Positions 29,660 to 40,148 of a stretch of 64,000 nt of DNA are shown here, one piece after another (within the stretch, counting starts at the first letter, position 1; each line of letters begins with the position of its first letter). This DNA is from Janibacter limosus NBRC 16128. GTDB taxonomy: Bacteria > Actinomycetota > Actinomycetes > Actinomycetales > Dermatophilaceae. The translations under genes were made by a program, and so were the position numbers. The notes below the pieces were generated by a model. It ran no database searches. It had not been told where the DNA came from and saw nothing but the letters and a program-made list of their open reading frames with translations. The DNA lies in the NCBI RefSeq assembly GCF_001570985.1, contig NZ_BCSS01000006.1, positions 1-64,000 of the forward strand, given 5' to 3'.

Positions 29660-30475
29660 ATGACCACGGCGACTCACGACCCCTTCCCGCAGACAGCCTC
29701 CGAGGATGCCTGGTGCACCTCGACCCCCAAGCGGGCCGCTGCCGGTGGGCTCCGGTCGGTCGGCACCGCGCTCGACGTGCTCGAGTGCTTCGCCGTGGAC
29801 TCGGCGCTCGGGGTCTCGGATGTCGCCCGGAGGCTGGGCGTCGCCAAGTCGACCGCGCACCGGGTGCTCAGCACGCTCGCGGGGCGCGGCTTCGTCGAGC
29901 AGGACGCCAACGGTCTCTACCGGCTGGGCCTGCACCTCTACGAGCTCGGGATGCTCTCCCACGCCCGCAACGGGCTGCGCCACGTGGCCCTGCCGGTGAT
30001 GCAGGCCGTGGCCGAGCAGACCGGCCACACGGTCAACCTCGGCGTCCCCTACGGTGCGGACGTCGTCTACATCGAGCGGATCGAGTCGATGGACGGGGTG
30101 CGCATCCTGGGCCACAGCGGTCGCCGCCAGCCAGCGCACTGCACCAGCTCGGGCCTGGCGATCGCGGCCTTCAACCCGACCGTGGAGCACGACCGGCGTG
30201 AGGCGGGCTTCCCGCCCAAGGCGCGCGGCACGATCCGCAGGGCCTCCGAGTGGGACGCGGCGCTCGCCGACGTGCGCCGCCGCGGTCACGCGGTGCTGCA
30301 CTCCGGCTCCTTCGTCGGGGCCAGCTCGGTGGCCGTCCCGATCCGCTCCCGCGGCATGGCCGTCGGGTCCATCTCGGTCCTCGGCCCCACGCCGCTCATC
30401 GACGCCGACATCCGCCGGGTCGTCCCCCTTCTCACTGCCGCCGCCAACCGCATCGCCAAGAGCTACGTTCCCTGA
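29660..30475 (+). CDS. IclR-family transcriptional regulator upstream of lower pathway
   Basis: The 271-residue protein starts at ATG 29660 and has about 32 residues of variable leader, then the helix-turn-helix ALGVSDVARRLGVAKSTAHRVLSTLAG. The effector domain reads TVNLGVPYGADVVYIERIESMDG and HCTSSGLAIAAF. It is only distantly like its divergent IclR neighbour, so the two are not a recent duplication. It ends 12 bp before twin palindromes that precede the lower operon, making it the first candidate to bind them. Confidence 0.88.
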   Translation: MTTATHDPFPQTASEDAWCTSTPKRAAAGGLRSVGTALDVLECFAVDSALGVSDVARRLGVAKSTAHRVLSTLAGRGFVEQDANGLYRLGLHLYELGMLSHARNGLRHVALPVMQAVAEQTGHTVNLGVPYGADVVYIERIESMDGVRILGHSGRRQPAHCTSSGLAIAAFNPTVEHDRREAGFPPKARGTIRRASEWDAALADVRRRGHAVLHSGSFVGASSVAVPIRSRGMAVGSISVLGPTPLIDADIRRVVPLLTAAANRIAKSYVP

Positions 30476-30487
30476 CCCGCCACACCC

Positions 30488-30507
30488 GCATTGCCCTAGG
30501 GCAATGC
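30488..30507. promoter_or_regulatory. Palindrome copy 1 before lower-pathway operon
   Basis: The perfect 20-bp palindrome GCATTGCCCTAGGGCAATGC lies in the 138-bp gap between the second IclR gene and the hydratase gene. It is likely an operator; it could also form a transcript hairpin. Confidence 0.7.
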
Positions 30508-30514
30508 AAGCAAA

Positions 30515-30540
30515 CCTGCATTGCCCTAGGGCAATGCAGG
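30515..30540. promoter_or_regulatory. Palindrome copy 2 before lower-pathway operon
   Basis: This copy has the same 20-bp core (30518-30537) and its symmetry extends to 26 bp. Its centre is exactly 30 bp from that of copy 1, close to three helical turns, so both faces would align for cooperative binding. It ends 73 bp before the GTG of the hydratase gene. Confidence 0.7.
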
Positions 30541-30613
30541 CCACCGCGATCCAGCCAGAGCACCGTTCCCCCCGCGGGAACGAGACCCCCGACCCACGAA
30601 GGGCAGTCCTAGC

Positions 30614-31414
30614 GTGACCACCATGGAGTCCACCCCCGACCAGGCCAAGGCCGCGCGGCTGCTGCTGCAGGCCTACGAGACCGGCACCCCGACCGCTCCC
30701 CTCACCGAGCAGTTCGACGGCCTGACCGTCGAGGACGCCTATGCGATCCAGCTCGCGCAGGTGCGCACCTGGACCGAAGGGGGGCGCCGCATCATCGGGC
30801 ACAAGGTCGGTCTGACCTCGCTCGCCATGCAGAAGCAGCTGGGCGTCGACCAGCCGGACTTCGGTCACCTCACCGACGACTTCGCCCACCTGGAGCACCA
30901 GCCGATCCCGCTGGACACCTATCTCCAGCCGCGCGTCGAGCCCGAGATCGCCTTCGTCCTGCGCAAGCCGCTCACCGGCCCCGGGGTCACCGTCACCGAG
31001 GCCATCGACGCGATCGACTACGTGCTGCCGGCCCTCGAGGTCGTCGACAGCCGCGTCGCGGACTGGAAGATCACGCTCGTCGACACCATCGCCGACAACG
31101 CCAGCTCCGGCGGCTTCGTCCTCGGCTCCACGCCGACCCGCCTGGAGGACGTCGACCTGCGTCTCACGGGCTGTGTTTTCACCCGCAACTCCCAGGTCGT
31201 CGGGACCGGCGCCGGTGGCGCCGTCCTCGGCTCCCCCATCACCAGCCTCGTGTGGCTGGCCAACACGGTCGGTGCCCTCGGCACGACCCTCGAGGCCGGC
31301 CACATCATCCTCCCCGGGTCCGTCACCTCGATGGTCCCCGTCGCGCCGGGCGACGTCTTCACCGCGACCTTCGGTGGTCTCGGCAGCGTCACCGCCGTGT
31401 TCGCAGACAAGTGA
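30614..31414 (+). CDS. dmpE: 2-oxopent-4-enoate (2-hydroxypenta-2,4-dienoate) hydratase
   Basis: The 266-residue enzyme of the hydratase/decarboxylase family adds water to 2-oxopent-4-enoate to give 4-hydroxy-2-oxovalerate. Family motifs are [32 protein letters not shown] (acid residues binding the metal) and [15 protein letters not shown] 30614 is used, with GAAGGG about ten bases upstream; ATG 30623 is an alternative. It opens the lower operon. Confidence 0.92.
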   Translation: MTTMESTPDQAKAARLLLQAYETGTPTAPLTEQFDGLTVEDAYAIQLAQVRTWTEGGRRIIGHKVGLTSLAMQKQLGVDQPDFGHLTDDFAHLEHQPIPLDTYLQPRVEPEIAFVLRKPLTGPGVTVTEAIDAIDYVLPALEVVDSRVADWKITLVDTIADNASSGGFVLGSTPTRLEDVDLRLTGCVFTRNSQVVGTGAGGAVLGSPITSLVWLANTVGALGTTLEAGHIILPGSVTSMVPVAPGDVFTATFGGLGSVTAVFADK

Positions 31415-31425
31415 AAGGTGCACCC

Positions 31426-32403
31426 ATGACCACCAGGACCAAGGGAACTGCTGCCATCGTCGGCCCCGGCAACATCGGTACCGACCTCATGTTCAAGCTC
31501 ATGCGTCGTTCTGAGGTGCTCGACCCCCGCTGGATGGTGGGCGTCGACCCGAGCAGCGACGGCCTGCGCCGCGCCAAGACGCTCGGCCTCGAGGCCAGCC
31601 ACGAGGGCGTCGACTGGCTCCTCGCCCAGGACGAGCTGCCGGACGTCGTCTTCGAGTGCACCTCGGCCAAGGCCCACCAGGCCAACGCGCCGAAGTACGC
31701 CGAGGCCGGGATCCTCGCCGTCGACCTCACGCCAGCCGCCGTCGGGCCCTACCTCTGCCCGCCGGTCAACCTCGACTTCAACCTCGACGCGATGAACGTC
31801 AACATGATCACCTGCGGTGGCCAGGCGACGACGCCGATCGTCGCCGCCGTCTCCTCGGTGGTCGACGTCCCCTACGCCGAGATCGTCGCCTCGATCTCGA
31901 GCAAGTCGGCCGGCCCGGGTACCCGGGCCAACATCGACGAGTTCACCGAGACGACGAGCGAGGCGCTCGAGGTCGTCGGTGGCGCCAAGAGCGGCAAGGC
32001 GATCATCATCCTCAACCCCGTCGAGCCCCCGCTGATGATGCGCAACACCGTCTTCTGCGCGATCCCCCAGGCCGCGGCCGAGGCGGGCGCCCTGCGCGAC
32101 CGGCTGGAGGAGTCCATCCACGCGATGGTCGCCCGGGTCCAGGAGTACGTGCCCGGCTACCACCTTCGGGCCGACCCGCAGTTCGACGACGCCCGTGACC
32201 TGTGGAACGGCATGGCTCGCGTCACCGTCCCGATCGAGGTCAAGGGTCGCGGCGACTACCTGCCGGAGTACGCCGGCAACCTCGACATCATCACGTCCGC
32301 CGCCGCCCGCGTGGGCGACATGATGGTGGCCCACAAGCTCGGGGTCGACTCCGGCTGGGTCGCCACGGACGCCGCCACGACTGGCCAGGAGGTCCCCGCA
32401 TGA
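31426..32403 (+). CDS. dmpF: Acetaldehyde dehydrogenase (acylating)
   Basis: The 325-residue enzyme oxidises acetaldehyde to acetyl-CoA with NAD+. The Rossmann motif VGPGNIGTD is at residues 12-20 and the catalytic cysteine is Cys130 (MITCGGQAT), followed by [10 protein letters not shown]. In homologous DmpFG complexes acetaldehyde passes through a tunnel from the aldolase; the aldolase gene overlaps this one by four bases, in line with a complex. Confidence 0.95.
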   Translation: MTTRTKGTAAIVGPGNIGTDLMFKLMRRSEVLDPRWMVGVDPSSDGLRRAKTLGLEASHEGVDWLLAQDELPDVVFECTSAKAHQANAPKYAEAGILAVDLTPAAVGPYLCPPVNLDFNLDAMNVNMITCGGQATTPIVAAVSSVVDVPYAEIVASISSKSAGPGTRANIDEFTETTSEALEVVGGAKSGKAIIILNPVEPPLMMRNTVFCAIPQAAAEAGALRDRLEESIHAMVARVQEYVPGYHLRADPQFDDARDLWNGMARVTVPIEVKGRGDYLPEYAGNLDIITSAAARVGDMMVAHKLGVDSGWVATDAATTGQEVPA

Positions 32404-33464
32404 GCACCGAGATGACCCATCCGATCCCCGACTTCACGGGGGGTGTCGACGTCCGGCTGACCGACACCACCCTGCGCGACGGCTCGCATGCCATGTCCCA
32501 CCAGTTCACCGAGGAGCAGGTGCGCACCACGGTCCGTGCCCTTGACGACGCCGGTGTCCAGGTCATCGAGGTGACCCACGGTGACGGTCTCGGCGGATCC
32601 TCCTTCAACTACGGCTTCTCCGCCGTCGACGAGATGTCGCTCATCAAGGCCGCCGTCGCCGAGGCGCACCAGGCCAAGATCGCCGTCCTCATGCTCCCGG
32701 GCCTGGGCACCGTGGAGAAGCTGCACGAGGCGCACAACATGGGCGCCCAGATCGCCCGCATCGCCACCCACTGCACCGAGGCCGATGTCTCGATCCAGCA
32801 CTTCGGGGCGGCCCGTGAGCTCGGCATGGAGACCGTCGGCTTCCTCATGCTCAGCCACATGATCAGCCCGGAGGAGCTGGCCAAGCAGGCCCGCATCATG
32901 GTCGACGCGGGCTGCCAGTGCGTCTACGTCGTCGACAGCGCCGGCGCCCTGATCCTCGAGGACGTCTCGGACCGCGTGTCCGCGATCGTCGCAGAGATCG
33001 GCAACGACGCCCAGGTGGGCTACCACGGTCACCAGAACATGTCCTTCGGCGTCGCCAACTCCGTCTTGGCCTACCGGGCCGGTGCCCGGCAGATCGACGG
33101 CTCGCTGTGCGCCCTCGGCGCCGGTGCGGGCAACTCCCCCACCGAGGTGCTGGCGACCTCCTTCGAGCGGCTGGGCATCCACACGGGGGTCGACATCAAC
33201 GGTGTCCTGGCCGCCGCCGAGGACGTCGTCAAGCCCTTCATCCGCCGGATGCCGATCATGGATCGCTCCTCGATCACCCAGGGCTACGCGGGTGTGTACA
33301 GCTCCTTCCTGCTGCACGCGGAGCGCGCGGCCGAGCGCTACGGCGTCCCGGCCCACGAGATCCTGATGAAGGTTGGCGAGTACGGCTACGTCGGCGGCCA
33401 GGAAGACATGATCATCGACGTGGCGCTCGAGCTGCGTGACGGCAAGAAGAAGGCGAGCGTCTGA
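32400..33464 (+). CDS. dmpG: 4-hydroxy-2-oxovalerate aldolase
   Basis: The 354-residue HMGL-like aldolase splits 4-hydroxy-2-oxovalerate into pyruvate and acetaldehyde. Visible motifs are [17 protein letters not shown] (metal-binding Asp and catalytic Arg), [15 protein letters not shown] (metal-binding His pair) and [12 protein letters not shown]. The C-terminal helices (from about 280) form the contact with the dehydrogenase. Both ends overlap neighbours (four bases and one base). Confidence 0.96.
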   Translation: MSTEMTHPIPDFTGGVDVRLTDTTLRDGSHAMSHQFTEEQVRTTVRALDDAGVQVIEVTHGDGLGGSSFNYGFSAVDEMSLIKAAVAEAHQAKIAVLMLPGLGTVEKLHEAHNMGAQIARIATHCTEADVSIQHFGAARELGMETVGFLMLSHMISPEELAKQARIMVDAGCQCVYVVDSAGALILEDVSDRVSAIVAEIGNDAQVGYHGHQNMSFGVANSVLAYRAGARQIDGSLCALGAGAGNSPTEVLATSFERLGIHTGVDINGVLAAAEDVVKPFIRRMPIMDRSSITQGYAGVYSSFLLHAERAAERYGVPAHEILMKVGEYGYVGGQEDMIIDVALELRDGKKKASV

Positions 33465-34249
33465 TGGCGGCATGGGATGTGGAGTCGGTCGCGACCGAGC
33501 TCCTGGCATGTGAGGACGAGCGCCGCGACCGGGTGAAGTTCACCGACGAGTGGCCCGAGCTGGACGTGGCCACCGGCTACGAGATCCAGGACCTCACCCT
33601 CCAGCGTCGCCTCGACCGCGGCGAGAAGCTCATCGGCATCAAGCTGGGGCTCACCTCGCGGGCCAAGCAGCAGCGCATGGGCGTCGAGACCCCCTTCGTC
33701 GCGTGGCTCACGGACGCGATGATCCTGCCGGCCGGCGACCCCGTGCCGCAGGACAAGCTGATCCACCCGCGCATCGAGCCGGAGCTCGTCTTCGTCATGG
33801 GTGAGCGGCTCGAGGGCCCCGGGGTCACCGCCGCACAGGCGATGGCGGCCGTCGACCAGGTCCTCGGCGGCGCAGAGGTCATCGACAGCCGCTACAAGGA
33901 CTTCAAGTTCGCCGCCGGTGACGTCATCGCCGACAACGCGAGCTCGGGCGCCTTCGTCACCGGTCCGGTGTCGGTGCCGCCGAGCGCGCTGGACCTGTCC
34001 ACCGAGGCCGTGCTCGTCGAGGTCGGCGGTCAGGTCGTCGACTCGGCGACCGGCGCCGCCGTGCAGGGCCACCCGGGCGAGGCACTCGCTCTGGCCGCCA
34101 ACGACCTGGCCAAGCGCGGTCACGCCATCGAGCCCGGGTGGATCGTGCTCACCGGCGGGATGACCGATGCCTACTTCGCGCCCCCGGGGTCCTCGATCTC
34201 GCTGCACTTCACCAACCTGGGCTCCGTGCGGATCCACGGGGGCGAGTGA
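33464..34249 (+). CDS. dmpH: 4-oxalocrotonate decarboxylase
   Basis: The 261-residue protein is a paralogue of the hydratase two genes upstream but matches DmpH/XylI: LIGIKLGLTSRAKQQRMGVETP, IHPRIEPELVFVMGERL and [14 protein letters not shown]. It removes CO2 from 2-oxo-3-hexenedioate and in Pseudomonas forms a complex with the hydratase. Its ATG overlaps the aldolase stop by one base. Confidence 0.93.
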   Translation: MAAWDVESVATELLACEDERRDRVKFTDEWPELDVATGYEIQDLTLQRRLDRGEKLIGIKLGLTSRAKQQRMGVETPFVAWLTDAMILPAGDPVPQDKLIHPRIEPELVFVMGERLEGPGVTAAQAMAAVDQVLGGAEVIDSRYKDFKFAAGDVIADNASSGAFVTGPVSVPPSALDLSTEAVLVEVGGQVVDSATGAAVQGHPGEALALAANDLAKRGHAIEPGWIVLTGGMTDAYFAPPGSSISLHFTNLGSVRIHGGE

Positions 34250-34250
34250 G

Positions 34251-34475
34251 ATGCCCGTCGTCCAGGTCACGCTCACGCAGGGGCGCACGCCCGAGACCAT
34301 CCGATCGATGATCTCGGCGATCACCGGGGCGCTCGTCGACACCGGCGTCGCGCCCAAGGAGGCCATCCGGGTCCTCGTCAACGAGATCCCCACCGACTAC
34401 TTCGCAGCCGGTGACGTCACGATCACCGAGCGCAAGGCCGCGCAGGCTGCAGACCCCCAGGAGAGCACCTCATGA
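34251..34475 (+). CDS. dmpI: 4-oxalocrotonate tautomerase
   Basis: The 74-residue protein has proline directly after the initiator Met (MPVVQVTLTQGRTPETIR), the catalytic base of the family. ARG-like positions and IPTDYFAAGDVTI follow. It isomerises 2-hydroxymuconate to 2-oxo-3-hexenedioate for the decarboxylase encoded just upstream. It is slightly longer than the usual 62 residues, with an Ala/Gln-rich tail. Confidence 0.92.
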   Translation: MPVVQVTLTQGRTPETIRSMISAITGALVDTGVAPKEAIRVLVNEIPTDYFAAGDVTITERKAAQAADPQESTS

Positions 34476-35926
34476 GCACCCAGTTCTTCGGTCACATCAT
34501 CGACGGCGTCGAGGTCGAGAGCCTCTCCGGCGAGCGCTTCGACGTGTGGAACCCCTACACCCAGGAGGTCTTCGCCCAGGCGGCCGAGGGTGGCGCCGAG
34601 GACGCCGAGCGAGCGATCGCCAGCGCCCGCAGGGCCTTCGACGAGGGTCCGTGGCCGCGGATGACCGGCCCCGAGCGAGCTGCCGCGATCCACAAGCTCG
34701 CGGACCTCATGGAGGAGCGGGCCGATGACCTCGCCACGCTCGACTCGACCAACATGGGCAAGCCCTTCGCCCAGGCCAAGCACGACGTGGGTCGGTCGGT
34801 GGCCAACTTCCGCTTCTTCGCCGACCACCAGCGCGACCACACCGGCGAGGTCTACCCGATGCCGTCGGGTCACCACACCTACAGCGAGTTCGGCCCTGTC
34901 GGGGTCGTTGCGGCGATCTCGCCGTGGAACTTCCCGCTGATGATGGCGACGTGGAAGATCGCGCCGGCCATCGCGTGGGGCAACACCTGCATCATCAAGC
35001 CGAGCGAGGACACTCCCGCGTCGGTGACCCTCCTGGGTCGTCTGGCCGTCGAGGCCGGGTTCCCCCCGGGCGTCCTCAATGTCCTCAACGGGCACGGTGC
35101 GCCGGCCGGATCGACCCTCACGGCCGACGACCGCGTCGACCGGGTGACCTTCACCGGTTCCTCGACGACCGGCAAGGCGGTGATGGCCTCGGCCTCGACC
35201 CACCTGGCCCCCGTCTCGCTCGAGCTCGGCGGCAAGGGCGCCAACATCGTCTTCGACGACGCGGACATCGACAATGCCGTCTACTGGGCTGTCGAGGCGA
35301 TCTTCCGCAACTCGGGGCAGATCTGCCTCGCGGGCTCGCGTCTCTTCGTCCAGTCCGGCATCTACGACGAGTTCATGAAGCGCTTCGTCGCGGCCGCCGA
35401 GGCGCTGACGATCGGCGACCCCTTCGACCCGAAGGTCAAGTACTCCTCGCTCGCGAGCAAGAAGCACTTCGACAAGGTGTCGAGCTACCTCGAGGGCATC
35501 GAGGAGCAGGGCGGGCGGATGCTCACCGGCGGTGTCGACGAGGACGGCCGCTGGCTCGTGCGTCCGACGGTCCTGGTCAACCTGCCGCTGGACTCCAAGC
35601 AGTACTGCGAGGAGATCTTCGGTCCGGTCTGTGTCGTCAACCGCTTCGAGACCGAGGCGGAGGCCGTCCACCTGGCCAACGACACCCGGTACGGGCTCAA
35701 CGCGATGCTCTTCACCGAGAACCTCTCGCGGGCCCACCGCGTCAGCTCCAACCTCAAGGCGGGCACGGTCTGGGTCAACTGCTTCTTCATCCGGGATCTG
35801 CGCACTCCCTTCGGCGGTGTCGGTGACTCCGGCGTCGGGCGTGAGGGTGGCAACTTCAGCCGGGAGTTCTTCACCGAGCCCAAGGCCGTCGTCATGCAGA
35901 TCGACCGGAGGGTCCCCGGCGCCTGA
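34472..35926 (+). CDS. dmpC: 2-hydroxymuconic semialdehyde dehydrogenase
   Basis: The 484-residue aldehyde dehydrogenase oxidises the ring-cleavage product to 2-hydroxymuconate with NAD+. It shows the NAD-binding SPWNFPLMMATWKIAPA, the catalytic glutamate in LELGGKGANIV and the catalytic cysteine in NSGQICLAGSR. Together with the tautomerase and decarboxylase it forms the oxidative (4-oxalocrotonate) branch. The ATG overlaps the tautomerase stop by four bases. It is the last gene of the operon. Confidence 0.94.
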   Translation: MSTQFFGHIIDGVEVESLSGERFDVWNPYTQEVFAQAAEGGAEDAERAIASARRAFDEGPWPRMTGPERAAAIHKLADLMEERADDLATLDSTNMGKPFAQAKHDVGRSVANFRFFADHQRDHTGEVYPMPSGHHTYSEFGPVGVVAAISPWNFPLMMATWKIAPAIAWGNTCIIKPSEDTPASVTLLGRLAVEAGFPPGVLNVLNGHGAPAGSTLTADDRVDRVTFTGSSTTGKAVMASASTHLAPVSLELGGKGANIVFDDADIDNAVYWAVEAIFRNSGQICLAGSRLFVQSGIYDEFMKRFVAAAEALTIGDPFDPKVKYSSLASKKHFDKVSSYLEGIEEQGGRMLTGGVDEDGRWLVRPTVLVNLPLDSKQYCEEIFGPVCVVNRFETEAEAVHLANDTRYGLNAMLFTENLSRAHRVSSNLKAGTVWVNCFFIRDLRTPFGGVGDSGVGREGGNFSREFFTEPKAVVMQIDRRVPGA

Positions 35927-35936
35927 CGGACCACGA

Positions 35937-35973
35937 GGGGTGTCCGCCGTCACGCACGATTGGCGGACCCCCC
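35937..35973 (+). terminator. Probable terminator of lower meta-pathway operon
   Basis: A 12-bp stem with one mismatch (35937-35948 with 35962-35973) closes a 13-base loop and is followed by GGTTGTTAT. It begins 11 bases after the dehydrogenase stop. Confidence 0.65.
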
Positions 35974-36043
35974 CGGTTGTTATGGCATCGTGAGATGCCG
36001 CTCTTGATTCCGGGGGCGGAACCATGCCTGCGAGGAGTGCACC

Positions 36044-36913
36044 ATGAGCGGACCGAAGGACGAACGAGGCGGCGACGCCTTCGACGACTTCTTCGGCGAC
36101 CCGACGCCCTCAGGGCGGATGCGTCCCGCATCGGAGGGGTCGCGGACGGCCCCCCTCGCCGAGCAGCACCCCGACGACGAGCCCACCCAGGATGTCGAGC
36201 TGCGCCGTCGCGAGCAGGCGACCCAGGCAGTGCGACCGGCTCCCGTCATCGAGCCCGAGCCGACCCCGCACGGGGCGGTTCCCGATGCGTGGTGGCAGGC
36301 GGACCCCACTCCCTCTCCTGCGGCTGCACCGGCGGCCGGATCACAGAGCACGTGGAGCGCCGCGCCCACCCCGGGCGGCCACCAGCAGCCGTCGTACCAG
36401 CAGCCCTTCCACCCGCAGTCACCTCGACGCGGGCTCTCCCCCGTGGCGATGGTCGGGATGCTCATCGGGGGTGTCCTCCTCGGTGGGCTGTGCGTCGGCG
36501 GCACCGTGATGGCACTCGGGGGTGACGAGGAGCCGACCGCGCAGTCCACGACGGTCACCGAGACCACCTCTCCGCAGCCGACGACTCCTTCGACATCGCA
36601 GCCGACGAGCTCGTCCAGCTCGTCCTCCAGCAGCTCGTCCTCGTCGCCCACCCGCTCGGGCAAGCTGCCTGCGGGGACGACGGAGTGCGACGGACCCAAG
36701 GACGGTGTCGCGGTCGGTCGCGGCACGGACGTGACCTCCTGCGCCTTCGCCGGCGCGGTGCGCGACGCCTACCTGGGTGCCGAGCCCAAGGACGGCAAGG
36801 CCAGCATCGAGGTCCGCAGCCCCGTGACCAAGCAGAGCTACACGATGAAGTGCACCGGCGAGGCGGTCACCCGCTGCACCGGTGGCAACGACGCGGTCGT
36901 CATCCTCTACTGA
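36044..36913 (+). CDS. Single-pass membrane protein with poly-Ser stalk, unknown function
   Basis: The 289-residue protein has a disordered N-terminal cytoplasmic region (about 1-135, rich in Pro/Ala/Asp), one membrane helix (about 136-163, GMLIGGVLLGGLCVGGTVMAL) and a Thr/Ser linker with a run of about 14 serines. A small extracytoplasmic domain with four cysteines (about 205-289, CAFAGAVRDAYLG to the end) follows. Similar C-terminal domains occur on exported actinobacterial proteins; I know no function. GAGGAG precedes the ATG. The next gene starts two bases after its stop. Confidence 0.8.
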   Translation: MSGPKDERGGDAFDDFFGDPTPSGRMRPASEGSRTAPLAEQHPDDEPTQDVELRRREQATQAVRPAPVIEPEPTPHGAVPDAWWQADPTPSPAAAPAAGSQSTWSAAPTPGGHQQPSYQQPFHPQSPRRGLSPVAMVGMLIGGVLLGGLCVGGTVMALGGDEEPTAQSTTVTETTSPQPTTPSTSQPTSSSSSSSSSSSSSPTRSGKLPAGTTECDGPKDGVAVGRGTDVTSCAFAGAVRDAYLGAEPKDGKASIEVRSPVTKQSYTMKCTGEAVTRCTGGNDAVVILY

Positions 36914-36914
36914 C

Positions 36915-37784
36915 GTGGTGCGCCGCCTGGTGGTCGCAGGGTTGGGCCTGGCCATGTGTCTGACCACGGCCTGCGCGGGACCCGACGCAGGACCCTCCGA
37001 GAGCGCTTCGGCCTCGACGTCCGAGCGCACATCCTCCGCGACGACGACCACCTCCGGCAGGACCAAGCCCCCACGGGCGCTCGCCCGAGCCGTCGGCCGG
37101 GTCGTGGCGGAGCACCCCGATGCCGACATCGCGATCGCCTGGGCCCCTGTCGGGACGACGGGGAAGGTGCAGGTCGTCGGCGACCCCCAACCGCTCGTCG
37201 CGTGGTCGACGATCAAGGTGCCCTTGTCGTTGGCCGTCGTCCGAGCCGGTCACGGTGAGCGGATGGAGGCCGACATCGACCGCTCGCTCACGGCCTCGGA
37301 CAACGAGGCCGCGGGCCGGTTGTGGGCGGACCTGGGCGGCGGAGACGCCGCGGCTGCCGCCGTCGAGGACCAGCTGCAGCGCGGTCGCGATCACCGGACC
37401 GGCGTCCCGCCACAGGTCACGGTCGTCGGCTTCTCCCCCTTCGGGCAGGCGACCTGGCGACTCACCGACCAGACGCGCTTCACCGCGGCGCTGCCCTGTC
37501 TGGCGGGATCGAGGACCATCACCGACGCGATGGGCCGGGTCGTCGACGGCCAGCGGTGGGGGCTGGGCGGCATCGACGGCGCGCGCTACAAGGGCGGCTG
37601 GGGGTCCACGCCCAAGGGATATGTCGTGCGCCAGCTGGGCATCGTGCCCGGGACGAAGGGGGACACCGCCGTCACCCTGCAGGTCCGGTCGGGCACCCAC
37701 GCGGAGGGCACGGGAATCGCCGACGAGCTGACCACAGCCCTGCGCGCGCACCGCGGCGAGCTGCCCGTCGGCAGCTGCGACTGA
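36915..37784 (+). CDS. Putative lipoprotein serine hydrolase (beta-lactamase-like fold)
   Basis: From GTG 36915 the 289-residue product has a lipoprotein signal with lipobox LTTAC (Cys20), then a Ser/Thr linker. Its catalytic-type motifs are those of class A beta-lactamase-like proteins: Ser98-Thr-Ile-Lys101 (AWSTIKVPL), SDN at 128-130 and a KGG near residue 225. The omega-loop glutamate of true class A enzymes is not evident, so it may be a D,D-peptidase-like or inactive envelope protein. An ATG at 36882 within the upstream gene is an alternative start that would mask the signal peptide. Confidence 0.72.
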   Translation: MVRRLVVAGLGLAMCLTTACAGPDAGPSESASASTSERTSSATTTTSGRTKPPRALARAVGRVVAEHPDADIAIAWAPVGTTGKVQVVGDPQPLVAWSTIKVPLSLAVVRAGHGERMEADIDRSLTASDNEAAGRLWADLGGGDAAAAAVEDQLQRGRDHRTGVPPQVTVVGFSPFGQATWRLTDQTRFTAALPCLAGSRTITDAMGRVVDGQRWGLGGIDGARYKGGWGSTPKGYVVRQLGIVPGTKGDTAVTLQVRSGTHAEGTGIADELTTALRAHRGELPVGSCD

Positions 37785-37971
37785 GCCGGTCGCCGGGAGC
37801 GGCTCTCAGAGCGCCGCAGGGGCCGGTTGACGTACCGGGAGTCGTCGGCGGCGGGGATCTGCGGTGAGAAGTGCCCACACGGGCCCCGAAGATGCGTCGC
37901 GTCAGGCGTTGACGGGGTAGAATCAGAGGGTTGAGGCCGCGGTGCCAGCCCTGAGGGCCAGCCCGCGGTAA

Positions 37972-40080
<2,109 letters not shown>

Positions 40081-40148
40081 CGCGCACCACCCGCCCCGCC
40101 CTGCCTTTCCGCCCGTCCACGGCGATGACCCCGAGGTGACCTGAGCAC

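Noticed and set aside
33464-34249. Second copy of the hydratase gene (duplication of the 30614 gene).
   Set aside because: The two proteins are related but differ throughout; this one has the DmpH/XylI decarboxylase sequence features and sits beside the tautomerase, as expected.
37909-37923. TTGACG followed by TAGAAT upstream of gyrB as a promoter.
   Set aside because: The hexamers are only three bases apart, so they cannot be one sigma-70-type promoter; no good -35 was found at 16-18 bp from TAGAAT.
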